Shown here: one piece after another, positions 1-6,620 of the stretch
How positions within the stretch are numbered: position 1 is the first letter of the stretch
Layout of the letters: each line of letters opens with the position of its first letter
From: Nonomuraea turcica
Lineage (GTDB): Bacteria > Actinomycetota > Actinomycetes > Streptosporangiales > Streptosporangiaceae
Reading direction: 5' to 3'
Assembly (NCBI RefSeq): GCF_030718205.1
Contig: NZ_JAUZQF010000006.1
Coordinates: forward strand, 424,471 to 488,470
DNA length: 64,000 nt
Made by a program: the position numbers and the translations under genes
The notes under the pieces: generated by a model
What the model was told of the DNA's origin: nothing
What the model saw: the letters and a program-made list of their open reading frames with translations, nothing else
Databases searched by the model: none

Positions 1-1
1 G

Positions 2-328
2 ACCTGGGGCACGGATTCTGCAACCTACACCTTCTTTGAACAGTGCCCGCACCGGATGGCCTGCGCCAAGTGCGACGTCTACACCCCCAAGGACTCCTCC
101 AAAGCGCTGCTGCTGGAAGCCAAGGACAACCTGCAGCGCATGCTCGCCGACGTCCCGCTCACCGACGACGAGCGCGCCGCGGTCGACGACGGCCAGGCTG
201 CCCTGGACCGGCTGCTCGGCCAACTCGCCGACGTCCCCACCCCCGCCGGGCCCACACCCCGGCACATCAGCGCCCCGGCCCAGGCGACCCTGCTGCCGGT
301 CATCGAGATCAACCGGAGGCCGACCTAG
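2..328 (+). CDS. Tyrosine recombinase, C-terminal part (cut by window edge)
   Basis: The reading frame is open from the first complete codon and ends at TAG 326-328. It has a cysteine motif near the visible start (CPHRMACAKCDVYTPKDSS), then an acidic helical stretch and a proline-rich tail. I recognise this as the C-terminal zinc-finger-like tail of the large site-specific integrases encoded by multi-recombinase transposons of Streptomyces and relatives. The catalytic domain would lie upstream, outside the window. It converges with the next gene with no gap. The family assignment comes from the Cys motif and tail only. Confidence 0.6.
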   Translation, partial: TWGTDSATYTFFEQCPHRMACAKCDVYTPKDSSKALLLEAKDNLQRMLADVPLTDDERAAVDDGQAALDRLLGQLADVPTPAGPTPRHISAPAQATLLPVIEINRRPT

Positions 329-853
329 TCAGGCCGCGCCACAGCCCAGTGGATGCCGCACGAATTCTGGATGGGCGTCGCCGAGATCGATGCTGTTCTC
401 ATCAAGAGCGTTGGCGACGTGGAAGCGGCCCGTGTCGAAGACGAACTCCACCGCGAGGGTGCCGGCCGCCACGTCACGACGTGATGGCCGCCACTCAAGT
501 AGAGCCACCTCGCGTAGTTCCTGGCCGATGAACGGCTCAAGCCGTTCATCGGCGCTGGACCACGCAGGTGTCTCCTCGACGTACTCCCAGCCGGTGATCG
601 CAGCCGTCGTGTCGATGGTGTTCCAGCTGATCGATAGCTCATCGAACTTCCAGTGGCAGATCTCTACCTGGACACCGTCGAAGTCCAAGACGACGGGGCA
701 GTCAGCGAACCAGTCCCCGTCCTCGACGAAACGCACGAGGGCGAACCCAGTCAGACGCCTGCCACCAAGCGCGGCCAAGCCCGGTCCGCGTTCCGCCCGG
801 ACGGCTTTGAGCCCGACGAGGAAGGTCGGCTCGAAGCCGGAAATGCCCAACAC
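329..853 (-). CDS. Hypothetical protein, 174 aa
   Basis: An intact frame starts at GTG 853 and its stop abuts the stop of the convergent recombinase. The protein is acidic and rich in aromatic residues (for example CHWKFDELSISWNTID and GWEYVEETPAW), with no signal peptide or membrane segment. It looks like a compact beta-rich domain, and small stand-alone immunity-type proteins have this character, but I do not recognise a family. Codon use is ordinary for high-GC actinomycetes, which supports real coding. It lies in mobile DNA between a recombinase tail and a repeat-flanked hydrolase cassette. Confidence 0.6.
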   Translation of the reverse strand: MLGISGFEPTFLVGLKAVRAERGPGLAALGGRRLTGFALVRFVEDGDWFADCPVVLDFDGVQVEICHWKFDELSISWNTIDTTAAITGWEYVEETPAWSSADERLEPFIGQELREVALLEWRPSRRDVAAGTLAVEFVFDTGRFHVANALDENSIDLGDAHPEFVRHPLGCGAA

Positions 854-896
854 GATAGGCGATTGTCCAACTCCTTCACCCGAACAGGCAAGCTAG

Positions 897-990
897 TACT
901 GTCCTGTCTCATGAGACCTCCTTGAACTGCGGTGCCTCAGAATGGATGAGACGAGTCGATGAAGTCGCGTCTCATTGATCATGAGGCAGA
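897..990. repeat. Left block of TGAGAC-type inverted repeats
   Basis: This block contains a perfect 12-bp palindrome GTCTCATGAGAC (906-917), an inverted repeat ATGAGACG/CGTCTCAT (946-953 and 968-975), and GTCTCATTGATCATGAGGCA (970-989). Related sequence recurs in inverted orientation at 2265-2366. There both the outer GTCCTGTCTC and the inner TCTCA-TGATC-GAGGCA pattern are recognisable. The two blocks frame the alpha/beta hydrolase gene. They could be ends of a non-autonomous mobile cassette or multiple operators. Confidence 0.5.
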
Positions 991-1135
991 TTTGTGGATG
1001 TCTCGGCCCGTAAGCGTTGACGGGCTTGGATCCGGATCGCTTTGGCGATCCGGTGCCGGTGGCGGCGGGGATCACCTGGATAGGCCTTCAGCCCACATAA
1101 GCCCAGAACCCACACTGGTGCAGGGAAGTAGTCGC

Positions 1136-2170
1136 TCATCCGGCATCTTCCAGGAATCGGGTCAGCGCTGAGATGTCCATCTCGTGCCCCGCCTCGGGCG
1201 TGACGATCAGCGAGACTGCATCCTTCGCACCCGCGGCCTCGTAGATGCTCCGCAACTCGTTCACCGATGCGACGACGGATTCGTTGTAGGAGGCCGATTC
1301 GTTACCCGGGCCGGGCACGTCGCGCTCGCCGTACTGCAACGCGATGGGACGGGCGGCGTTCAGCCCGGCGATGTCCGAGCGATCCAGCCAGCGCAGGACG
1401 TCGGGCACGCAATGTGCGGCGGCGTTGCGGCATCGTGAGAAGATCGGGTCGAAGGAGCCGAGACTGCCGCTGGCGTAGATGCGGCCGACCCGCGTGCTGA
1501 ACACAGGGTAGGTCAGCGCGAGGTCCCCGCCGTAGGAGATCCCGGCCACGTCGATCTCTCCAGCGCCCAGGGCGGCAGTCAGCCAGTCCTCCCAGCGGAG
1601 CAGGTCTTCCACCGTGTCGCCGAGGAGGACGCGCCCCTTTTGCAACCCGTCAGCGATCAACGTGCTCTTCTGCCTGCCATCCGGCCAGTACTCCAGTGTT
1701 TCCCCGGGAAGGTCGTAGGCGAGATCGGCGAGGACCCCGAACCCGCGCAGCTCCGGGCACAGTACGGCGTGCCCGGCCTGCGCCAAGGCCAGCGCGAAAC
1801 GGTGATGATAGTCCTCGGGCACCCCCGGCAGTCCGGCGCATGCCTCCACCTCGCCGTGTCCGTGGATCGCCAGTACGGCACGCCGCCAGGCCATCCGAGG
1901 CATCAGTAGGTAGGCGCTCAGCCAGAGCTGGTCATCCACCTCCATCACCAATGCCCGCACGCTCACCCCGTCGACAGTGGCCCGGCGAAGCTCGCGCACC
2001 GAGCAGGCCGCGACCGGCACGCGTACCCGCAAAAGCTCGGCAAGTTTGCTCCTCGCCGCCGCCTGCCAGTCCGTGAAGGGCAACGTCGAACGCGCGAAGG
2101 CCAGGCGGGGCTCCAGCCGCGGATTTCGATGGCGCAGCCGCAATTCCGAACGGGTGATGGGAAAGTCCAT
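1136..2170 (-). CDS. Alpha/beta hydrolase (esterase-like), 344 aa
   Basis: A likely cytosolic serine hydrolase of the alpha/beta fold. The nucleophile elbow is GISYGG in the middle of the protein. Upstream strands carry the AIHGHGE oxyanion-type turn and CPELRGFG, and a late EAGHEMD provides the catalytic His candidate. The Asp may sit in the QYGERD region. The closest known types are acetyl-xylan-esterase or dienelactone-hydrolase-like enzymes, and the substrate is unknown. ATG 2170 is preceded by GAGGAG at good spacing. The gene sits alone between two related inverted-repeat blocks, so it may travel as cargo or be regulated through them. Confidence 0.8.
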   Translation of the reverse strand: MDFPITRSELRLRHRNPRLEPRLAFARSTLPFTDWQAAARSKLAELLRVRVPVAACSVRELRRATVDGVSVRALVMEVDDQLWLSAYLLMPRMAWRRAVLAIHGHGEVEACAGLPGVPEDYHHRFALALAQAGHAVLCPELRGFGVLADLAYDLPGETLEYWPDGRQKSTLIADGLQKGRVLLGDTVEDLLRWEDWLTAALGAGEIDVAGISYGGDLALTYPVFSTRVGRIYASGSLGSFDPIFSRCRNAAAHCVPDVLRWLDRSDIAGLNAARPIALQYGERDVPGPGNESASYNESVVASVNELRSIYEAAGAKDAVSLIVTPEAGHEMDISALTRFLEDAG

Positions 2171-2264
2171 GGGATCTCCTCAGTAGTTTCCAGCAGGTTC
2201 ACCGAGATGCCTAGTTGCAGCGCTTGGCCACCGCGCCATCCTCTGAAGCGTCTCCAGCCTCTCG

Positions 2265-2366
2265 ATACACCGGCCCAATGCGATCAATGCCTCAACAAGA
2301 TGAGACGGCACGCCGGATGCCTCGGATCAGTGAGACTGCCTCAACCTCAACGAGACAGGACAAGTA
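2265..2366. repeat. Right block of TGAGAC-type repeats upstream of the hydrolase
   Basis: Three GAGAC boxes occur here (about 2296, 2331 and 2349), with GCCTCGGATCAGTGAGA in inverted orientation relative to the block at 897-990. The outer edge GAGACAGGAC is the reverse complement of GTCCTGTCTC at 901-910. The block lies in the promoter region of the hydrolase gene, so it may act as a regulatory region, as a transposon-like terminus, or both. Confidence 0.45.
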
Positions 2367-2610
2367 TCCGCCTGAGTCGAAGAGCCCGCTTGACAGATCA
2401 GATTCCACATAATGATGCGGTTGACCTGGCCTTCGACTGGGCCGGAGCTCCACGGCAGGGTAAGGCCGGCGGTCACGGCTGCTTTGTCGCGTTCGATACC
2501 GCGGATGAAGGAGTTCAGGCCCGGGAGTGTGCTCTGTCCGGCGTGGGTGAGCCACTGGTCAAGCTGGTCGCCGTGCCGGTCGCTCATGATGGTGGCGAAG
2601 GTGCGGACGT
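2327..2610 (-). pseudogene. ISL3-type transposase, C-terminal fragment
   Basis: Residues matching the C-terminal end of ISL3/IS1096-type transposases are visible: the run around AAVTAGLTLPWSSGPVEGQVN, preceded by DQLDQWLTHAG. Homology-like sequence stops abruptly near 2410, after VNRI, where the family normally continues with a basic tail. The remaining codons down to the stop look unrelated. The N-terminal catalytic part is missing, because at about 2606-2611 the sequence changes into an integrase fragment on the other strand. This is a dead remnant. Confidence 0.7.
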
Positions 2611-2988
2611 GTGTGGACCGACGGGCACCTTTCCGTGTTTCTCGGCAAGCGCGGGGCGTTCCTCCGGGGGAGCAACTTCCGACGTGAGGCCAAGTGGTCT
2701 GACGCGCTCAAGGAGATGGGCGTACAAGGGCTCCACTTTCACGATCTCCGGCACACCGGCAACACCCTGGCGGCCCAGTCTGGAGCGAGCCTTGCCGATC
2801 TCAAGGCGCGCATGGGACACGACAGCGACTGGGCCGCGCTCATCTACCAGCACGCCACCCGAGACGCGGATCAGAAGATCGCGGACGCGCTCTCGGCCCG
2901 CGTCGAGGCTGAGCGGAAGAAGGCGAAGAAGAAGCCCAAGAGGGGAGATGACGACGGCACTGCGGGTGTGCTGGTCCCCGCGAGCTAA
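2611..2988 (+). pseudogene. Phage-type tyrosine integrase, C-terminal fragment (125 aa)
   Basis: The second half of the catalytic domain is clear. HFHDLRHTGNTLAA holds the HxxR box, RMGHDS the His/Trp-box region, and LIYQHATRDAD the Tyr nucleophile, followed by a basic Lys-rich tail. The core-binding domain and the first catalytic Arg are missing, because the frame begins at the junction with the ISL3 remnant. It reads directly toward a terminator and the left tRNA-Ala att copy, the usual position of an integrase gene beside its attachment site. The protein is probably inactive. Confidence 0.8.
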
Positions 2989-3006
2989 TGACACGTTAAT
3001 GACACG
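2986..3006 (+). repeat. Direct repeat TAATGACACG x2, possible integrase arm sites
   Basis: TAATGACACG occurs at 2986-2995 and 2997-3006 with an 11-bp period. It overlaps the integrase stop codon and lies 40 bp from the 43-bp att core. Short direct repeats next to a core are typical arm-type binding sites of tyrosine integrases. They differ from the arm-like motif found inside the 25-kb island. Confidence 0.45.
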
Positions 3007-3042
3007 AACACCCCGTCACAAGATCAGTGGCGGGGTGTTTTC
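3007..3042 (+). terminator. Rho-independent terminator after the integrase fragment
   Basis: A 9-bp perfect stem (AACACCCCG/CGGGGTGTT, 3007-3015 with 3031-3039) is followed by TTTT. An inner CAC/GTG pairing may extend it. Confidence 0.75.
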
Positions 3043-3045
3043 CTG

Positions 3046-3088
3046 GTGGAGCCTAGGAGATTCGAACTCCTGACTTCCTGCTTGCAAA
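3046..3088. repeat. Left att site: 43-bp copy of the tRNA-Ala 3' half
   Basis: This 43-bp segment is identical, in the same orientation, to 28295-28337. There it forms the 3' half of the intact tRNA-Ala(UGC) gene, from just before the last base through the T-arm into the anticodon loop. Here the match ends after TTGCAAA and the rest of the tRNA is absent. This is the distal att copy expected after integration into a tRNA 3' end, and it defines the left boundary of a 25.2-kb island. Confidence 0.9.
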
Positions 3089-3183
3089 CAACGTTAGGTC
3101 AATCCACTTACCTGGGCCAAACCAGGTTGACCTGGGGAAATGGGAAAAATGATGTTGACCGATCGGTGTTGATCGGGGCTCAC

Positions 3184-3202
3184 TCCTCCCAAAAACCTCC
3201 CA
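3184..3202 (+). repeat. Arm-type motif, island left end
   Basis: TCCTCCCAAAAACCTCCCA is found 96 bp inside the left att copy. It matches 28205-28223 at 17 of 19 positions in the same orientation, and that copy lies 72 bp inside the right att copy. A paired motif on both sides of the core fits the P and P' arms of one integrative element. Confidence 0.6.
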
Positions 3203-3319
3203 CCCTCCCGCCGTGATCCTCGTCGAATAAAGGGCAATCGATCAGGGCTGGTTGTGTTGAGCGTCGAGAAACCGAAGTGAGCGATCAGTGTCGCGGTAGA
3301 TGGCGCAGGATTTCCTCGG

Positions 3320-3815
3320 TCAGTCGGGTCTCGAGCGCGCAGCGTCATCGCTGAGGTCCTCGACGGCAAGTCGGACGACCGGAACCCCGCAGCGCTGCCA
3401 TTGAAGGTCTCGGTTGCGGTCGTCGACGTAACGGCGTGCTCCACGGTGGTGAGGGCCGTCTGTCTCGATGACCAAGGCGCGCCCTCTTCCCGTGACCAGC
3501 ACGTCGGGGCTCCAGGTGTGGCCCGTGCGCAACCTGACGCCGGGGAGGGGAGCGATAGCGATGGTGTCCTGTTCGGGGAACCGGATTTGTAGCCGCTTGA
3601 GTGCCCGAAACACCCTGAGTTCCTCAGCGCTTCCGAAGGTCAGCCCGTCCTCGACCGGGTGATTGGCACGTCCGGTCTCCTGGCGAGCCTGGTTGGTCGG
3701 CCGCTCAGCGTCAGACGGGTGGTGAAGGTGGCCCGCCAGTCGTCATCAATGGCAGGCAGCGCCGGCCGAGCCTGGACATACGCCACGTTCTCCTCGCCGT
3801 TGCGTTCCGCGACGC
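3320..3815 (-). pseudogene. Nuclease-like protein (DUF559/Vsr-like), frameshifted
   Basis: The C-terminal part reads cleanly as a restriction-endonuclease-like core: SPDVLVTGRGRALVIETDG, then HHRGARRYVDDRNRDLQW and a GVPVVRLAVEDL strand. This resembles DUF559/Vsr-type PD-(D/E)xK folds, although the usual Lys after the acidic residue is not obvious. The upstream part (ENVAYVQARPALPAIDDDW) lies in a different frame and meets the downstream frame near 3690-3720. One frameshift therefore splits the gene. No start codon is seen with confidence. Confidence 0.55.
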
Positions 3816-4019
3816 TACACCTACCCCAACACCCGGGCTCCTGGTGTCCACCTGGAGCACCTCGACGCCACCTGGGCGGGCGGAGACTAGATCAGCATCA
3901 CCGCCACACTGGAGGTCACCAATGCCGACGGTTCGTGGAGTAGCGACAAGCAGCCCGCCGAGCCGTCGCGGTTCCGGCTGCACCGCGGCACCGAGACGAA
4001 CCTCCGATCAGCCTGCTGA
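3813..4019 (+). pseudogene. Unknown protein fragment with internal stop
   Basis: In one frame the codons read as sensible protein (ATLEVTNADGSWSSDKQPAE, then RFRLHRGTETNLRSAC before TGA 4017-4019). An in-frame TAG near 3889 interrupts HLEHLDATWAGGD from the following ISITATLEV. No family is recognised. Another degraded gene inside the island edge. Confidence 0.35.
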
Positions 4020-4083
4020 CCACAAGGCGCGCCGTCCAGAACAACGGCAGGACGGGCCCCTGCCCCCGGACCAGGGACGACGC

Positions 4084-4333
4084 TTAGTCGCGTACCCAGA
4101 AGGAGTCCGGTAGTGCTTCGATCTCGACCATGGCCTGTTCGAGGTCCGCAGCGAACGGCAAGAGTGCCTGGTAGACCTGCTCACCGCCCTCGGCGAGCCG
4201 CCGGATGGCCTCGGCGTTCTTCCGCGCCCGGTCGGCCACCTCGAAGCCGAACACGCCGAACGGCCCCCCCGTAGCCGTAGGCGTCGAGCAGCAGGTGCAG
4301 CCGCCGATACCGATCGTCGAACGTCGTGAACCT
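4084..4333 (-). pseudogene. Phosphotransferase (APH-like), C-terminal fragment, frameshifted
   Basis: Two frames join into one sensible C-terminus: FTTFDDRYRRLHLLLDAYGY, then FGVFGFEVADRARKNAEAI, ending in EIEALPDSFWVRD. The shift falls at a run of seven C (4264-4270). The order resembles the C-terminal lobe of actinobacterial aminoglycoside/choline-type phosphotransferases. The catalytic N-terminal part is absent, and an in-frame stop precedes the fragment. Either decay or a homopolymer sequencing error could explain the shift; the missing N-terminus argues for decay. Confidence 0.5.
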
Positions 4334-4707
4334 TCAACGGGCGTGAGCCCCCGGCTCACAGGGGCGGACAAAGGACGATCCGCAGGACGCGAGCGCAGCA
4401 AGCGCCCTGTGCGCGGAATATGCAGGCCCATCAACCCCGAACGGACAGAACGGGATCCGCTCGCGTGCAGGGGCTCGAATCAGCGTGGTCCGGGTGTGAG
4501 CGCCAGCCAGAACTGATTCCGCGGGAATCGCCCGGCCGGCTGTCCGACACCGTGGCGGTCAGCGGCCCGGAGCAGGCGGAGCTGTAGAGGCCACAAGGCC
4601 CGGGCGTCACGTGGCTGGTCAGAACATACCGCCGACATACCACCGGCACGCCGCCTCTCATTACGATCATTTGTCAGACAGCGAGTCAACCGCCACGAGA
4701 GGGCGTT

Positions 4708-4860
4708 ATGCGACTGGCCAACATCCTGCGGAAGACGGCAATCGTCGGAGCCGTGGGCCTAGCGGTGTCGATCGCCGGCACCACGGTGCTTCCCCGGCCA
4801 GTGAGACGACGACCACAGAACACTTGGTATGACCAAGGTCCGTTGGCGGGAATCGATTGA
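4708..4860 (+). CDS. Small ORF with signal-peptide-like N-terminus (50 aa)
   Basis: The ORF starts at ATG 4708 behind GAGAGGG. The N-terminus is basic then hydrophobic (MRLANILRKTAIVGAVGLAV), followed by a basic segment, and it ends at TGA 4860. It lies 41 bp before a gene for another secreted protein. The sequence after the hydrophobic core looks poor, so it may be the start of a frameshifted secreted protein. Confidence 0.3.
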   Translation: MRLANILRKTAIVGAVGLAVSIAGTTVLPRPVRRRPQNTWYDQGPLAGID

Positions 4861-4901
4861 CCTCGGCCGATCGGCCTCGACAGGAAGTAGTGATCACAAA
4901 C

Positions 4902-5339
4902 ATGCGTAAGATCGCACGCCGCGCCGCGAGTCTGGGTGCCACTGCGGTGGCGGCGGCAGCCATTGGCCTGGTAGCAGCACCATCCGCGAACGCCGCGATG
5001 ACCTGGTACACCGACCCGCCCACGAAAGCCTCGAACGTGACGACTGTCGCCAGCGCCTCTCTGCCGGGCGGCGGCAGCGTCCAGATTCGTCAGGGCAAGT
5101 ACGGCAACTACACGTACGTCTGGGGGCGGGTCTCGTCCCCAGCGTCGAAGTACAACGAGCACTACGGCCTGACGTTCGTCGTCGGCGGATGCAATGTGTC
5201 TGGTGGTTCGAAATCCAGGGACATCGACCACACGACCTACACCCCCGCCGCCCGGCGAAACAAAGACTGTAAGTACTACGCGCGCGTTGACCACCACACC
5301 ACGAGCGAGACTGTCGCTTCTACCAGCTACAATCCGTGA
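4902..5339 (+). CDS. Secreted protein of unknown function, 145 aa
   Basis: A Sec-type signal peptide begins MRKIARRAASLG, continues with an Ala-rich hydrophobic core, and has a likely cleavage after SANA. The mature part is about 115 residues, Tyr/Thr/Gly-rich, with two cysteines (GGCNVSGG and KDCKYYARVD) that could form one disulfide, typical of small extracellular beta-proteins. An alternative in-frame GTG lies four codons upstream at 4890, directly behind AGGAAG. No neighbour hints at a role. Confidence 0.7.
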   Translation: MRKIARRAASLGATAVAAAAIGLVAAPSANAAMTWYTDPPTKASNVTTVASASLPGGGSVQIRQGKYGNYTYVWGRVSSPASKYNEHYGLTFVVGGCNVSGGSKSRDIDHTTYTPAARRNKDCKYYARVDHHTTSETVASTSYNP

Positions 5340-5482
5340 CCGGCAGCTACCCTCGATAAACGCCACCAAGAGCAACCCCGCTGCAAGGACCCCGAAGCCA
5401 CCGGGGTCCTTCCGCGTTTCGGACACTGGCCTTGGGATGGCAGCTACGACACCTGATCGCCTTGTGATCACCAGCAGTGCAG

Positions 5483-6430
5483 CTAGAAAGTGCGGTCAAC
5501 GGTGCACAACGGGCGTTGTTGCCCGGCCACTTGCGGTACTGCCCGAGCAGCCGGTCCCGCGACCGCGCGGGCGGCAGCGCACCACGAACTCGAACCCGTA
5601 CGCCGCAGCGTGCTCACGGGCAGCGGCTTCAACGCCCCACCACTCGACCGGCTCGCCGGACCGGGTGACCCCCAGCGCGTTGTGCAGCACGACGGCCCGG
5701 CCGGAGAACCCTGGATGCCGTCGAGATCGACCCGCCAGTTGCCCGCGATGGCCAGTACGTAGCCCATATGGCGCGTTTCCAGGGCGGCGCGCAGACGCGG
5801 GTCTTGACCATAGACCTCATCACCGGTCATCCAATGCGCGGGTACGCCCGCGTCCAGCGCGGCCAGGATCATTGCGGTGGCCAGGGCGGGCTTGGTGGCA
5901 AAGTCGGCGTCGTCCGGGATTCCGGCCGCCTGGCACCGGCCCCGGTCGGCCAGCCAGGTGTGCTCGGGCAGGTAGAGCCGCCGGTCCAGCATTGCCCGCC
6001 CGGCTGGGGTGGCGTAAGCCAGGAGCACGCCGATCTGGCAGTTCTCGATCCGGCCCGCGGTGCCGCTGTATTGGCGCTGTACCCCGGCCGAGCCGGTGCC
6101 CTTCTTGACGAAGCCGGTCTCATCGGCGATTAGCACGCCGCCGGGACCGCGCCGGTCGACGACGATGTCACGGATGTCATCGCGGACCGCATCAGCGTCC
6201 CAGCGGGCGGTGCGCAGCAGCCGCTACAGGGCCTGCGGCCCGAGAAGATCGGCGTGTTCGGCCAGGTTCCAGCAGTTCTTACGGTCGATATTGGCGAGCA
6301 ATCCGCGCACGTACGCTGCGGCAGCGCGGCGCGGTTCGACCCGGCCGACCCGGCTGGCGATCCGGCCATCAGCTCGTTGAAGATGACCATCCAGCCGTCA
6401 GGGTCTACGCTGTGGCTCGCAGTCACCGCA
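5483..6430 (-). pseudogene. IS701-type transposase relic
   Basis: The DDE core is easily read: LIADETGFVKKGTGSAGVQR, then QYSGTAGRIENCQIGVLLAY and MTGDEVYGQDPRLRAALE, as in IS701-family transposases. The N-terminal part continues upstream in another frame (RTARWDADAVRDDIRDIVVD), with an in-frame stop where a Gln is expected and a further shift near the start. The C-terminal third is also out of frame. At least two frameshifts and one stop make it a dead element. Terminal repeats were not identified. Confidence 0.8.
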
Positions 6431-6620
6431 CGATCTTTGGTTGTCTTCGCAAACTCCGAATGATCACGTGGTGGCCGTCGACACGTCCCCGATCCCTCAA
6501 GATCGCCACGTGTCACTGGACGCCGTGCCGATGCTGATCTTACCCTGGTTGGCGATCTTTTCGTCATAGCAGCCTGAATCGCTAGACTTCCGAATCTTCG
6601 TTGACGACGGGAGCACTCCC

